NCBI GenBank assembly: GCA_964443845.1
Contig: CAYUFA010000099.1
Coordinates: forward strand, 1 to 9,161
Reading direction: 5' to 3'
DNA from: UBA9214 sp964443845
GTDB lineage: Bacteria > Pseudomonadota > Gammaproteobacteria > UBA9214
Length of the DNA: 9,161 nucleotides
In this document: piece by piece, positions 1 to 7,065 of the stretch
Position numbering within the stretch: the first letter of the stretch is position 1
Layout of the letters: the number at the start of each line of letters is the position of its first letter
Notes under the pieces: generated by a model
The model's input: only the letters and a program-made list of their open reading frames with translations
What the model was told of the DNA's origin: nothing
Database searches by the model: none
Program-made: the position numbers and the translations under genes

Positions 1-1100
1 TCCGGCAGGCCGCCGACGTTGTGGTGCGACTTGATCAGGTGCGCCTTGCCGGTCTTCGCCCCGGCGGACTCGATCACGTCCGGGTAGATGGTGCCCTGGG
101 CAAGCCACTGCGTTTCCCTGCGCAGTTTGCCGGCCTCTTCCTCGAACACCTCGATGAACAGGTTGCCGATGATCTTGCGCTTCTGCTCCGGGTCGTCGAC
201 ACCGGCCAGTGCGGCCAGGAAGCGCGCCTCGGCATCGACCCGGATCACGCGCACCCCCATGTGCTCGGCGAAGGTCGCCATCACCTGGTCGCCCTCGCGG
301 AAGCGCAACAGCCCGTTGTCGACGAACACGCACACCAGCTGCTCACCGATGGCCCTGTGCAGCAGCGCGGCCACCACCGAGGAATCGACGCCGCCGGAGA
401 GGCCGAGCAGCACGTGATCGCTGCCGACGCGCGCACGGATGTCACGGATACTGCTGTCGACGATGTTGTCCGGGGTCCACAGGGTTTCGCAGCCGCAGAT
501 GTCGACGACGAAACGCTGCAGGATACGCCCGCCCTGCCGGGTGTGCGTCACCTCCGGGTGGAACTGGATCCCGTAATAGTGGCGGGTCTCGTCCGCCATG
601 CCGGCGATCGGTGCGTCGTCGGTACTGGCGATGACCCGGAAACCGTCCGGCAGTCGCTCGACCCGGTCGCCGTGACTCATCCATACGTCCAGCAACCCGT
701 AGCCCTGCGTGCTGGTGTGATCCTCGATGTTCGTGAGCAGGGCCGAGTGACCGCGGGCACGCACCTGCGCATAGCCGTATTCGTGGTGCTCGGCGTTTTC
801 CACCTTGCCGCCGAGCTGGGCCGCCATGGTCTGCATGCCGTAACAGATCCCGAGCAGCGGCACCCCGGACTCGAACACGAAAGTCTGCGCACGGGGCGCG
901 GCAGCGGCCGTAACCGTCTCCGGCCCGCCGGACAGGATGATGCCGCGCGCGCCGAATGCCCGGATCGTTTCCGTTTCGGCATCCCACGGCTGGATCTCGC
1001 AGTAGACGCCGAGTTCGCGCACGCGGCGTGCGATCAGCTGGGTATACTGGGAACCGAAATCCAGGATCAGGATACGGTCGGCGTGGATGTTGTCTGCCAT
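1..1100 (-). CDS. guaA: GMP synthase (glutamine-hydrolysing), C-terminus cut by window edge
   Basis: GuaA makes GMP from XMP, ATP and glutamine, the last step of guanine nucleotide synthesis in the cytoplasm. The first 366 residues of about 525 are visible; the gene runs off the left edge. The N-terminal class I glutamine amidotransferase domain starts with RILILDFGSQYTQLIARRVR and carries the catalytic triad Cys86 (GICYGMQ), His181 and Glu183 (FHPEV), at the same residue numbers as the E. coli enzyme. The ATP-pyrophosphatase domain follows, with P-loop SGGVDSS at residues 235-241, and the visible part ends in the HHNVGGLP motif. The numbering match supports the ATG at 1098-1100. The Shine-Dalgarno is poor: an AAGGA about 13 bases upstream is the best candidate. 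The gene lies 144 bp downstream of guaB on the same strand, so the two are probably cotranscribed. No frameshift or missing catalytic residue is visible. Confidence 0.98.
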   Translation of the reverse strand, partial: MADNIHADRILILDFGSQYTQLIARRVRELGVYCEIQPWDAETETIRAFGARGIILSGGPETVTAAAAPRAQTFVFESGVPLLGICYGMQTMAAQLGGKVENAEHHEYGYAQVRARGHSALLTNIEDHTSTQGYGLLDVWMSHGDRVERLPDGFRVIASTDDAPIAGMADETRHYYGIQFHPEVTHTRQGGRILQRFVVDICGCETLWTPDNIVDSSIRDIRARVGSDHVLLGLSGGVDSSVVAALLHRAIGEQLVCVFVDNGLLRFREGDQVMATFAEHMGVRVIRVDAEARFLAALAGVDDPEQKRKIIGNLFIEVFEEEAGKLRRETQWLAQGTIYPDVIESAGAKTGKAHLIKSHHNVGGLP

Positions 1101-1126
1101 GCAGGGGTCAGGGTCCTTTGCCACGG

Positions 1127-1203
1127 AAAAGGGGTCAGTACCCTTTTTTGCCACCGGTGATCACGATTCCGGTATTGCCATGAAAAGGGTACTGACCCCT
1201 TTT
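1127..1203. repeat. Nested palindromic repeat between guaB and guaA
   Basis: Two 21-bp arms, at 1127-1147 and 1183-1203, are perfect reverse complements separated by 35 bp. Each arm is itself a dyad with ends AAAAGGG and CCCTTTT around a 7-base centre (GTCAGTA in one, TACTGAC in the other). The RNA could therefore form either two 7-bp hairpins or one 21-bp hairpin. The spacer contains a TTGCCA direct repeat (1148-1153 and 1175-1180) and an ACCGG/CCGGT pair (1153-1157 and 1169-1173). Further GGGGTC copies flank it (1104-1109, and 1207-1212 inverted). The layout resembles REP/BIME-type or MITE-like repeats. It sits in the guaB-guaA transcript, where it could affect guaA expression or mRNA stability; that role is inference. 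No transposase is present. Confidence 0.85.
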
Positions 1204-1219
1204 ACGGACCCCTTTTACG
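1194..1219. repeat. 13-bp perfect tandem duplication
   Basis: GACCCCTTTTACG occurs twice head to tail (1194-1206 and 1207-1219) with no mismatch. The first copy overlaps the outer end of the right arm of the palindromic element, so the element boundary seems to have been duplicated. The guaB stop codon lies 26 bp further right. Confidence 0.9.
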
Positions 1220-1244
1220 CGCTCACCGCATCGTACCCGGGCCA

Positions 1245-2705
1245 CTAGTTGTCCGTGCGGTAGTTCGGTGCTTCCTTGGTGATCGCCACGTCGTGCACGT
1301 GGCTCTCGCGCATGCCGGCGTTGGTCACGCGGACGAATTCCGGGCGCGTGCGCATTTCCTCGATGGTCCGGCAACCCGTGTAGCCCATGCTGGAGCGCAG
1401 GCCGCCGATCAGCTGGTGCAGGATGGCGATGATCGAACCCTTGTAGGGCACGCGGCCCTCGATGCCTTCCGGCACCAGCTTGTCGGCCTCGCCGCCTTCC
1501 TGGAAATAACGGTCACTGGAGCCTTCCTTCATCGCGCCGAGCGAACCCATGCCGCGATAGGACTTGTAGGAGCGGCCCTGGTAGAGCTCGACCTCGCCGG
1601 GTGCCTCCTCGGTGCCGGCCAGCATGCTGCCGATCATCACCGACCAGGCGCCGGCCGCGATGGCCTTGGCAAAGTCTCCGGAATAGCGGATGCCGCCATC
1701 GGCGATGAGCGGTATGCCGTCCTTGCGCAATTCCTCCGCGACATTGGCCACGGCGGTGATCTGCGGCACACCGATCCCGGAGACGATGCGGGTCGTGCAG
1801 ATGGAACCCGGGCCGATCCCGACCTTCACGGCATCGGCGCCGGCTTCCACCAGCGCCCGCGCCGCGGCGGCGGTGGCGATATTGCCGCCGATCACCTGCA
1901 CCTGTGGATAGTGCTGTTTCACCCAGCGCACGCGGTCGAGCACGCCCTGCGAATGACCGTGCGCGGTATCCACCACGATCACGTCGACCTCGGCCTGCGC
2001 CAGCGCATCGATGCGTGCCTCGCTGTCACCACCGGTACTGACCGCGGCGCCCACGCGCAACCTGCCATGCTCGTCCTTGCAGGCATAGGGGAAGTCGGTG
2101 GATTTCTGGATGTCCTTCACCGTGATCATGCCGCGCAGCTTGAAGTCCTTGTTGATGACCAGCACGCGCTCGATGCGGTGCTTGTGCAGCAGCGTGACCA
2201 CCTCCTCACGCGAGGCGCCTTCCTGCACCGTGACCAGGCGCTCCTTCGGCGTCATCACGCTGGTTACCGGGTTGTCGAGATTCGGTTCGAAGCGGCGGTC
2301 GCGGCTGGTCACGATGCCGACCAGGTCATCGCCGTCGACCACCGGGACACCGGAGATATTGTTGGCGCGGGTGAGCGCGATCACGTCGCGGATCGGTGTA
2401 TCGGGCGAAACCGTGATCGGATCCTTGATGACCCCGCTCTCGAACTTCTTCACCGCGCGCACCTCGGCCGCCTGGGCCTCCACGCCAAGGTTCTTGTGGA
2501 TGATGCCGATGCCGCCCTCCTGCGCCAGCGTGATGGCCAGGCGCGCCTCGGTGACGGTGTCCATGGCCGCGGACAGTACCGGGATCTGCAACTGGATGTC
2601 GCGGGTCAACTGCGACTGCAGACTGACATCTCGGGGCAGGACAAGGGAGTGTGCGGGCAGGAGCAGAACGTCGTCGAAAGTGAGGGCTTCCTGCACAATG
2701 CGCAT
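1245..2705 (-). CDS. guaB: Inosine-5'-monophosphate dehydrogenase
   Basis: GuaB oxidises IMP to XMP with NAD+, the committed and rate-limiting step to guanine nucleotides; the enzyme is a cytoplasmic tetramer. The protein has 486 residues (E. coli has 488). It starts MRIVQEALTFDDVLLLPAHS, followed by SAAMDTVTEARLAI. The two CBS domains occupy about residues 93-205, within the barrel. The catalytic loop GIGPGSICTTRI puts the active-site cysteine at residue 303. The mobile-flap Arg-Tyr pair is at 399-400 (SSDRYFQ), and the C-terminus is the usual ESHVHDVAITKEAPNYR. The same frame stays open upstream into xseA, but homology begins at this ATG and a promoter lies just ahead of it. No strong Shine-Dalgarno is visible; a GGA about 11 bases upstream is the best candidate. 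It leads the guaB-guaA operon and is divergent from xseA. Confidence 0.98.
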   Translation of the reverse strand: MRIVQEALTFDDVLLLPAHSLVLPRDVSLQSQLTRDIQLQIPVLSAAMDTVTEARLAITLAQEGGIGIIHKNLGVEAQAAEVRAVKKFESGVIKDPITVSPDTPIRDVIALTRANNISGVPVVDGDDLVGIVTSRDRRFEPNLDNPVTSVMTPKERLVTVQEGASREEVVTLLHKHRIERVLVINKDFKLRGMITVKDIQKSTDFPYACKDEHGRLRVGAAVSTGGDSEARIDALAQAEVDVIVVDTAHGHSQGVLDRVRWVKQHYPQVQVIGGNIATAAAARALVEAGADAVKVGIGPGSICTTRIVSGIGVPQITAVANVAEELRKDGIPLIADGGIRYSGDFAKAIAAGAWSVMIGSMLAGTEEAPGEVELYQGRSYKSYRGMGSLGAMKEGSSDRYFQEGGEADKLVPEGIEGRVPYKGSIIAILHQLIGGLRSSMGYTGCRTIEEMRTRPEFVRVTNAGMRESHVHDVAITKEAPNYRTDN

Positions 2706-2739
2706 TAGAGTCGGATTCCGGGGTTCAGGTTGGCCGCCA

Positions 2740-2768
2740 ATTATAGGGACTGGGCCTGTCCCGGTAAA
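2740..2768 (-). promoter_or_regulatory. guaB-guaA promoter, sigma70 type
   Basis: On the minus strand the -35 element is TTTACC (2763-2768, 4 of 6 consensus bases) and the -10 is a perfect TATAAT (2740-2745), with a 17-bp spacer. Transcription should start near 2733, giving a leader of about 28 bases. The bases just after the -10 are GC-rich (TGGCGGCC), like the discriminators of stringently controlled promoters; E. coli guaBA is known to be under growth-rate and stringent control. No PurR-type operator was recognised. Confidence 0.8.
2746..2762. promoter_or_regulatory. Operator-like dyad filling the guaB promoter spacer
   Basis: The 17 bp between the -10 and -35 elements read GGGACTGGGCCTGTCCC. 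Seven of the eight symmetric base pairs match around the central base, with GGGAC and GTCCC outer arms. The dyad coincides exactly with the promoter spacer, where a bound repressor would block RNA polymerase. No known regulator is recognised, and in GC-rich DNA a chance dyad is possible. Confidence 0.35.
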
Positions 2769-2802
2769 CTGGCCCGGGGGAGCGACCGCCAGCATTCCGC
2801 CG

Positions 2803-2867
2803 CCGGGCGGCTGGCTGCCCGGTAGCCCGCCGCCGGACCGTGGACACCCGGCGGGGCGGCCCGCCGG
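2803..2867. repeat. Two GC-rich stem-loops in the guaB/xseA intergenic region
   Basis: The first has arms CCGGGC (2803-2808) and GCCCGG (2817-2822) with an 8-base loop. The second has arms CCGGCGGG (2848-2855) and CCCGCCGG (2860-2867) with a 4-base GCGG loop. Both lie upstream of xseA and of the guaB promoter, and neither is followed by a T-run, so they are not intrinsic terminators. They may be regulatory dyads or only a product of local extreme GC content. Confidence 0.45.
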
Positions 2868-2906
2868 TGGCGCAGAACCGGCCGGGTTCGGGTATCCTGT
2901 ACGGCC

Positions 2907-4283
2907 ATGACGGAGTTCCCGCCAGAACAGGGCCTGCTGCCTCCGGAACGCGAGGTCTACAGCATCACGCGCCTCAACCTCGCCGCCCGCCAGCTGCTGG
3001 AACACGGGTTCCCGCGCATCTGGATCGAAGGTGAAATTTCCAACCTCGCACGCCCCTCCTCCGGTCACCTGTATTTCACTCTCAAGGATGACCAGGCCCA
3101 GATCCGCGGCGCCATGTTCCGTAACCGTAACCAGCTGTTGCGGTTCCGGCCGGCCGCTGGCATGCACGTCCTGGTACGCGCGAAAATCAGCCTGTATGAA
3201 GCGCGCGGGGAATACCAGTTCATCGCCGAAAGCATGCAGGAAGCCGGGGATGGCATACTGCAGCGTGCCTACGACGCGCTGAAAGGCAAGCTGGAACTGG
3301 AAGGCCTGTTCGACCCGGCCCGGAAGAAACCGCTGCCCGCCCTGCCCGCACGAATCGGCGTGATCACCTCTCCCACCGGCGCGGCGATCCGGGATGTCCT
3401 CAGCGTGCTGCGCCGGCGCTTTCCGGCCATCCCGGTACTGGTTTACCCGGTACCGGTCCAGGGCCGGGACGCCGGCCGGGAAATCGCGGCCATGCTGCAA
3501 ACCGCCTGCCGCCGCGGGGATTGTGACGTGCTGCTGCTGACGCGCGGTGGCGGCTCGCTGGAGGACCTGTGGGCCTTCAACGAGGAGAGCGTGGCGCGCG
3601 CGATTCACGCATGCGACATCCCGGTCGTCAGCGCCGTGGGGCACGAGGTGGATTTCACCATCGCGGATTTCGTAGCCGACCGGCGCGCACCCACGCCGTC
3701 GGCGGCCGCGGAACTGCTCAGCCCGGACCAGCAGGAATGGCTGGCGCAGCTGTTGCAGCGCGAACACCGGCTGGCGCGCAATCTGCAGCACCGGCTGGCC
3801 GCCTGGCAACAGCAGCTGCGCTGGCTGCACCAGCGCCTGCAGTTACGCCATCCCGGTCAGCTGCTGCGCCAGCAGGCGCAGCGGCTGGACGAGCTTGAGC
3901 AGCGCTATCGCCTGTCAATGCGCAACTATTTCAGTAAGTTAAACTCTACTATTCAGAGAATGCATGCAATACTGCTGCAACACACGCCGCGCCACCGGAT
4001 CCAGCGCAGCCAGGTACTGTATCGCGCCCTGGAGCAGCGCCTGCGCGCGGCGATGCCGGCCCTGCTCAGGGAACGGCATCAGCGCCTGGCGAGTGCCTGC
4101 AAGGCGCTCGACACCGTCAGTCCACTGGCCACCCTGGAACGCGGCTACGCCATCGTCAGCCGGACGGGACAACGGGAAATCCTGCGCGACGCCAACGCGG
4201 TCTCCGCCGGCGAGACCGTGGAAACCCGTCTTGCGCACGGCACCCTGCTGTGCACGGTGGACACGATCAAGCCAACCGGATGA
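2907..4283 (+). CDS. xseA: Exodeoxyribonuclease VII large subunit
   Basis: XseA is the large, catalytic subunit of exonuclease VII, which degrades single-stranded DNA from both ends into oligonucleotides together with several XseB subunits; it takes part in repair. The protein has 458 residues (E. coli has 456). An N-terminal OB-fold spans about residues 18-112 (WIEGEISNLARPSSGHLYFTLKD region). The catalytic domain begins near KKPLPALPARIGVITSPTGAA (140-160) and carries GGGSLEDLWAFNEE (214-227) and the conserved SAVGHEVDFTIADFVADRRAPTPSAAAE block (242-269). A long Gln/Arg/Leu-rich coiled coil spans about 272-400, followed by the ERGYAIV C-terminal segment. The ATG at 2907 matches the family length, but no Shine-Dalgarno precedes it. 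A TATCCT at 2893-2898 without a good -35 is the only nearby -10-like sequence. Codons for residues 343-355 are unusually AT-rich. xseB is not in the window. A secreted peptidase gene follows after 42 bp. Confidence 0.97.
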   Translation: MTEFPPEQGLLPPEREVYSITRLNLAARQLLEHGFPRIWIEGEISNLARPSSGHLYFTLKDDQAQIRGAMFRNRNQLLRFRPAAGMHVLVRAKISLYEARGEYQFIAESMQEAGDGILQRAYDALKGKLELEGLFDPARKKPLPALPARIGVITSPTGAAIRDVLSVLRRRFPAIPVLVYPVPVQGRDAGREIAAMLQTACRRGDCDVLLLTRGGGSLEDLWAFNEESVARAIHACDIPVVSAVGHEVDFTIADFVADRRAPTPSAAAELLSPDQQEWLAQLLQREHRLARNLQHRLAAWQQQLRWLHQRLQLRHPGQLLRQQAQRLDELEQRYRLSMRNYFSKLNSTIQRMHAILLQHTPRHRIQRSQVLYRALEQRLRAAMPALLRERHQRLASACKALDTVSPLATLERGYAIVSRTGQREILRDANAVSAGETVETRLAHGTLLCTVDTIKPTG

Positions 4284-4325
4284 TGCACGCGCCGTGCTTC
4301 CATCCCCCTTCCCCACAGGCCAGCC

Positions 4326-5180
4326 ATGAAACCGATTAGCCGCATCCTGCTTTGCCTCCTCCTGTGCACCGGGGCCACGCGTGTCTGCGCACTGCCCCGC
4401 GACAACACCCCGGTTCCCGGCGGGATCGCCATCCTGCCATTACCCGCGGACGTCAGTCCGGCCACGGCACGCTACAACGGGCGCCGGGTACTGGTCACCC
4501 GGCAGAAAGGCCGGCGGGTCGCGGTCGTCGGCCTGGCGCTGGGCACGAAACCGGGCCGTCACCGGTTGCAGGCGCAGACCCGCAGCGGCAAGTCGGTCAG
4601 CATCGACTTCACGGTCGCCGCCAAGGCCTACGCGGAGCAGCGCATCACACTCAAGGACAAGCGCAAGGTCAACCCGGAGCAGCAGGACCTGAAACGGATC
4701 CGCCGGGAACAGAAACAGATCCGGGCCGCACTGGAACACTGGTCGGACGGAGACCACGTGGTCACGGAATTCCGCAAGCCGGTGAGCGGCCCCACCAGCA
4801 GCCCGTTCGGGCTGCGGCGGTTCTTCAACGGGCAACCGCGCAGCCCGCACAGCGGGCTCGATATCGCCGCGGCGGAAGGCACCCCGGTCGCGGCCCCGGC
4901 ACCCGGTACGGTGCTGCGGACCGGCAACTATTTCTTCAACGGCAACACCATCCTGATCGACCACGGCCAGGGGCTGGTCACCATGTACTGCCACCTGAGC
5001 AAAATCGACGTCCGGCCCGGCGATCGGGTCCATACCGGCGACATCATCGGCAAGGTCGGCCGGACCGGCCGCGTGACCGGGCCGCACCTGCACTTCGGCG
5101 TGAGCCTGAACGATGCCCGCGTGGATCCCCTGCTGTTCCTCCCGGCCACCCCGGCAAACGCCACGGCAGCGGGGCAGTGA
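4326..5180 (+). CDS. Secreted M23 family (LytM-type) zinc metallopeptidase
   Basis: M23 peptidases cut peptide cross-links of peptidoglycan. This 284-residue protein starts with a signal peptide (about residues 1-22: MKPISRILLC then an LLLCTGATRVCA stretch), so it should act in the periplasm. Residues 25-110 form an N-terminal beta-rich domain with no recognised motif. A charged Lys/Arg/Gln segment (110-137) may be helical. The LytM domain covers about 150-272. Zinc ligands are His175 and Asp179 (PHSGLDIAA) and His256 (HLHF); catalytic histidines are His223 (MYCHLS) and His254. All are present, so it should be an active endopeptidase rather than a degenerate EnvC/NlpD-type activator. It follows xseA at 42 bp, probably in one transcript, and converges on the lytic transglycosylase gene with a 13-bp gap. 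The start has no clear Shine-Dalgarno. The substrate bond is not predictable from the sequence. Confidence 0.93.
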   Translation: MKPISRILLCLLLCTGATRVCALPRDNTPVPGGIAILPLPADVSPATARYNGRRVLVTRQKGRRVAVVGLALGTKPGRHRLQAQTRSGKSVSIDFTVAAKAYAEQRITLKDKRKVNPEQQDLKRIRREQKQIRAALEHWSDGDHVVTEFRKPVSGPTSSPFGLRRFFNGQPRSPHSGLDIAAAEGTPVAAPAPGTVLRTGNYFFNGNTILIDHGQGLVTMYCHLSKIDVRPGDRVHTGDIIGKVGRTGRVTGPHLHFGVSLNDARVDPLLFLPATPANATAAGQ

Positions 5181-5193
5181 ACCGGGACGGCGG

Positions 5194-7065
5194 TCAGCCT
5201 GCGTCGGCGATACCCTGCAGCGGATTGTCGAAATCGAACCCGAACAGCCGGGGATTTTCCCCGATCACGCTGGCGGAAAAGATGTAGAACACGTAATCGT
5301 AGGTTTCCTTCGGGATCTTGTGCTGCTCCAGCAGTTTCCAGAAATTCCGCTCGCGCGGGTTATCCGGCATGGTATTGATCCGCTTGCGGATGTTGTTGAA
5401 GCCCCAGTTGTAGGACGCCATGACCAGCAGACCGGATGCCTCCGCGTCCGTGTTGTAGAGATCGCGGATATAGCGCGCAGCGGCATCCGTGGCACGATTG
5501 AAGTTAAACCGCTCATCCCGCGGGTCGAACCGGGGCAGTTCCACCAGCGGGCCGGTGCGCAGGCCGTATTTGCGCGCTGTCTCGGGGATGAACTGCCACA
5601 TCCCTTTCGCATACCCGAAGCGGGTCTCCGGACCCACGGCGCGCCGGTTGAAGCTGCTCTCCTGCAGGGCAAGATACAGGAACTGGGGTGGCATGTTGTT
5701 CTCGACCATGTCCTTGTAGATGACCGGGGCGTAGTCGTTCTTCTTCAACGTCTCGATGGCTCTGGTCAGCCGACCGGTCTGCTGCCAGCGGGCAATGTAA
5801 CGCTTGACCTCGCGGGTAAAGCCTTGTGGCATGTTGAGTTCACACTCGCCGAATACCCTGGCCATGCGGATGATGAGCCGGTCCTGCGGGCTCTGGTCCT
5901 TTTTCAGCACACCGGTCTCCTGCAGGTAGCGGTCGTACTGCTTTTCCATGTTCTGGAACTGCCGGCGCCGTGCATTCACCTCGTCCTGGTAGGCCCGGTT
6001 GCCGGTGTCCTTGACCACGCTCTCGAGCCTGGATATTTCCAGCCCGACGGTTTTCATGTTGTAGAAGATTTCAACGGCCACCCGCTCGGCCCGTTGCAGT
6101 TTCAGGTACTGGTAAACACCGATCCCCACACTGACGGCGAGCAGGACAACGAAGAACGAGATGACTCCGTAATACCGCCGCTTCTGCTGTTTCTTCACCT
6201 GCTGGAAGGCACGCCGTACCATGATGGTATGCTCGCCTGCCTCGTGATCCGGGCGATCTTCGAAATAATGCCGGGCGACCTCGTCCAGTGACTTCGGTAC
6301 GGGCCTCCCCGCCGGGGCCGGGGCTGCCGGCTGTCCGGGGTTGGCAGTGGTTGGCTCCGTGCTCTCGGGTGCGACGCGGAGCACGGGGCCGTTATGACCG
6401 ATCCGGAGTTCCGCAGCACCCTCGATCCGGGCATGCGTGACGAACTGACCGTTCAGCAGTGTGCCGGTAGCGCTACCCAGGTCCCTGACATACCAGGTGC
6501 CACCGTCCGGAAACAACTCGGCATGCACACGGCTGACCGCCTCGTGATCGAGACGGACACTGCAGTGGTCGTCCCTGCCGATGGTAACGTGGCTGCGGAA
6601 CGGCCGGCTGTAACTCTTGCCACTGGCCGCCCGGACCGTCACCGTAAGTGGCGGCACGGTGGAGTCGGCCGGCATTGGGCCCTGTCCCGCGGGCGCCGGC
6701 CGGTGTGCGGCCACCGTTCCGGGCGCCCCCCCGGGCTGTCCCGTGACCGTCACCGCCTGCCGCAGCCACAACTGGGGACCCTCGACGCCGAACTGCAGGG
6801 TTGCCTGGGCGGGTAGTTCCGCATCGGTGATGCGGAGGCCGTTCAGATAGGTGCCGTTACTGCTGCCCAGGTCCCGGATGCGCCAGCCGCTCCCGCCCGG
6901 ATACAGCTCGGCGTGACGGCGGCTCACCAGCACGTCGGGGAGGCATACGGGACAGGCCGGATCACGGCCGATCTGTGTCGTACCGCTGATCGAGAGCGTC
7001 CTGCGTTCCCCGTCCGCCCGCAGGAACATCAGCTGTAATGGCGGTGCACGTCCCGTCTCGTTCAT
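5194..7065 (-). CDS. Membrane protein with two FHA domains and a periplasmic lytic transglycosylase (SLT) domain
   Basis: A 623-residue protein of unusual architecture. FHA domain 1 lies at about residues 25-95 (GRD 33-35, SRRHA 48-52, SSNGT 68-72). FHA domain 2 is at about 155-230 (GRD 163-165, SRVHA 178-182, SATGT 198-202). Pro/Ala-rich linkers follow each. A basic stretch (KKQQKRR, about 291-297) precedes one transmembrane helix (about 299-320). A charged, probably coiled-coil segment spans about 322-390. The MltD/Slt-like domain at about 455-600 has the catalytic Glu469 (ALQESSF), GMWQFIPETARKYGL (488-502) and SYNWG (551-555). The positive-inside rule places the FHA domains in the cytoplasm and the transglycosylase in the periplasm, where it would cleave glycan strands to anhydro ends. 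FHA domains bind phosphothreonine, so cytoplasmic phosphorylation could control the enzyme; that link is inference. It lacks LysM and a signal peptide. In-frame GTGs at 7119 and 7107 are alternative starts; no candidate has a well-spaced Shine-Dalgarno, so the N-terminus is uncertain by 18 residues. Confidence 0.9.
   Translation of the reverse strand: MNETGRAPPLQLMFLRADGERRTLSISGTTQIGRDPACPVCLPDVLVSRRHAELYPGGSGWRIRDLGSSNGTYLNGLRITDAELPAQATLQFGVEGPQLWLRQAVTVTGQPGGAPGTVAAHRPAPAGQGPMPADSTVPPLTVTVRAASGKSYSRPFRSHVTIGRDDHCSVRLDHEAVSRVHAELFPDGGTWYVRDLGSATGTLLNGQFVTHARIEGAAELRIGHNGPVLRVAPESTEPTTANPGQPAAPAPAGRPVPKSLDEVARHYFEDRPDHEAGEHTIMVRRAFQQVKKQQKRRYYGVISFFVVLLAVSVGIGVYQYLKLQRAERVAVEIFYNMKTVGLEISRLESVVKDTGNRAYQDEVNARRRQFQNMEKQYDRYLQETGVLKKDQSPQDRLIIRMARVFGECELNMPQGFTREVKRYIARWQQTGRLTRAIETLKKNDYAPVIYKDMVENNMPPQFLYLALQESSFNRRAVGPETRFGYAKGMWQFIPETARKYGLRTGPLVELPRFDPRDERFNFNRATDAAARYIRDLYNTDAEASGLLVMASYNWGFNNIRKRINTMPDNPRERNFWKLLEQHKIPKETYDYVFYIFSASVIGENPRLFGFDFDNPLQGIADAG

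Noticed and set aside
21..1160. Plus-strand open frame of 379 codons opposite guaA
   Set aside because: Antisense shadow of guaA; the product has no motif and the guaA catalytic residues on the other strand are intact.
1293..2708. Long plus-strand open frame (471 codons) opposite guaB
   Set aside because: It is antisense to a fully convincing guaB, has a low-complexity His/Ala/Gly/Asp-rich product and no recognisable motif. Long antisense frames are common in GC-rich genes.
2706..3830. N-terminal extension of the guaB frame to 861 codons
   Set aside because: The extension is antisense to xseA, has no homology signal, and would cross the guaB promoter. The 486-residue form matches the family length.
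4285..4297. GCACG-CGC-CGTGC hairpin just after the xseA stop as a terminator
   Set aside because: The stem is only 5 bp and no T-run follows; the next gene starts within 30 bp, so read-through is more likely.
5181..5193. Terminator between the convergent M23 and FHA/SLT genes
   Set aside because: Only 13 bp separate the stop codons and no hairpin with a T-run is present there.
5113..6291. Plus-strand open frame of 392 codons opposite the FHA/SLT gene
   Set aside because: Its start lies inside the M23 peptidase gene in another frame and the rest mirrors the SLT gene. The minus-strand product has clear domains.
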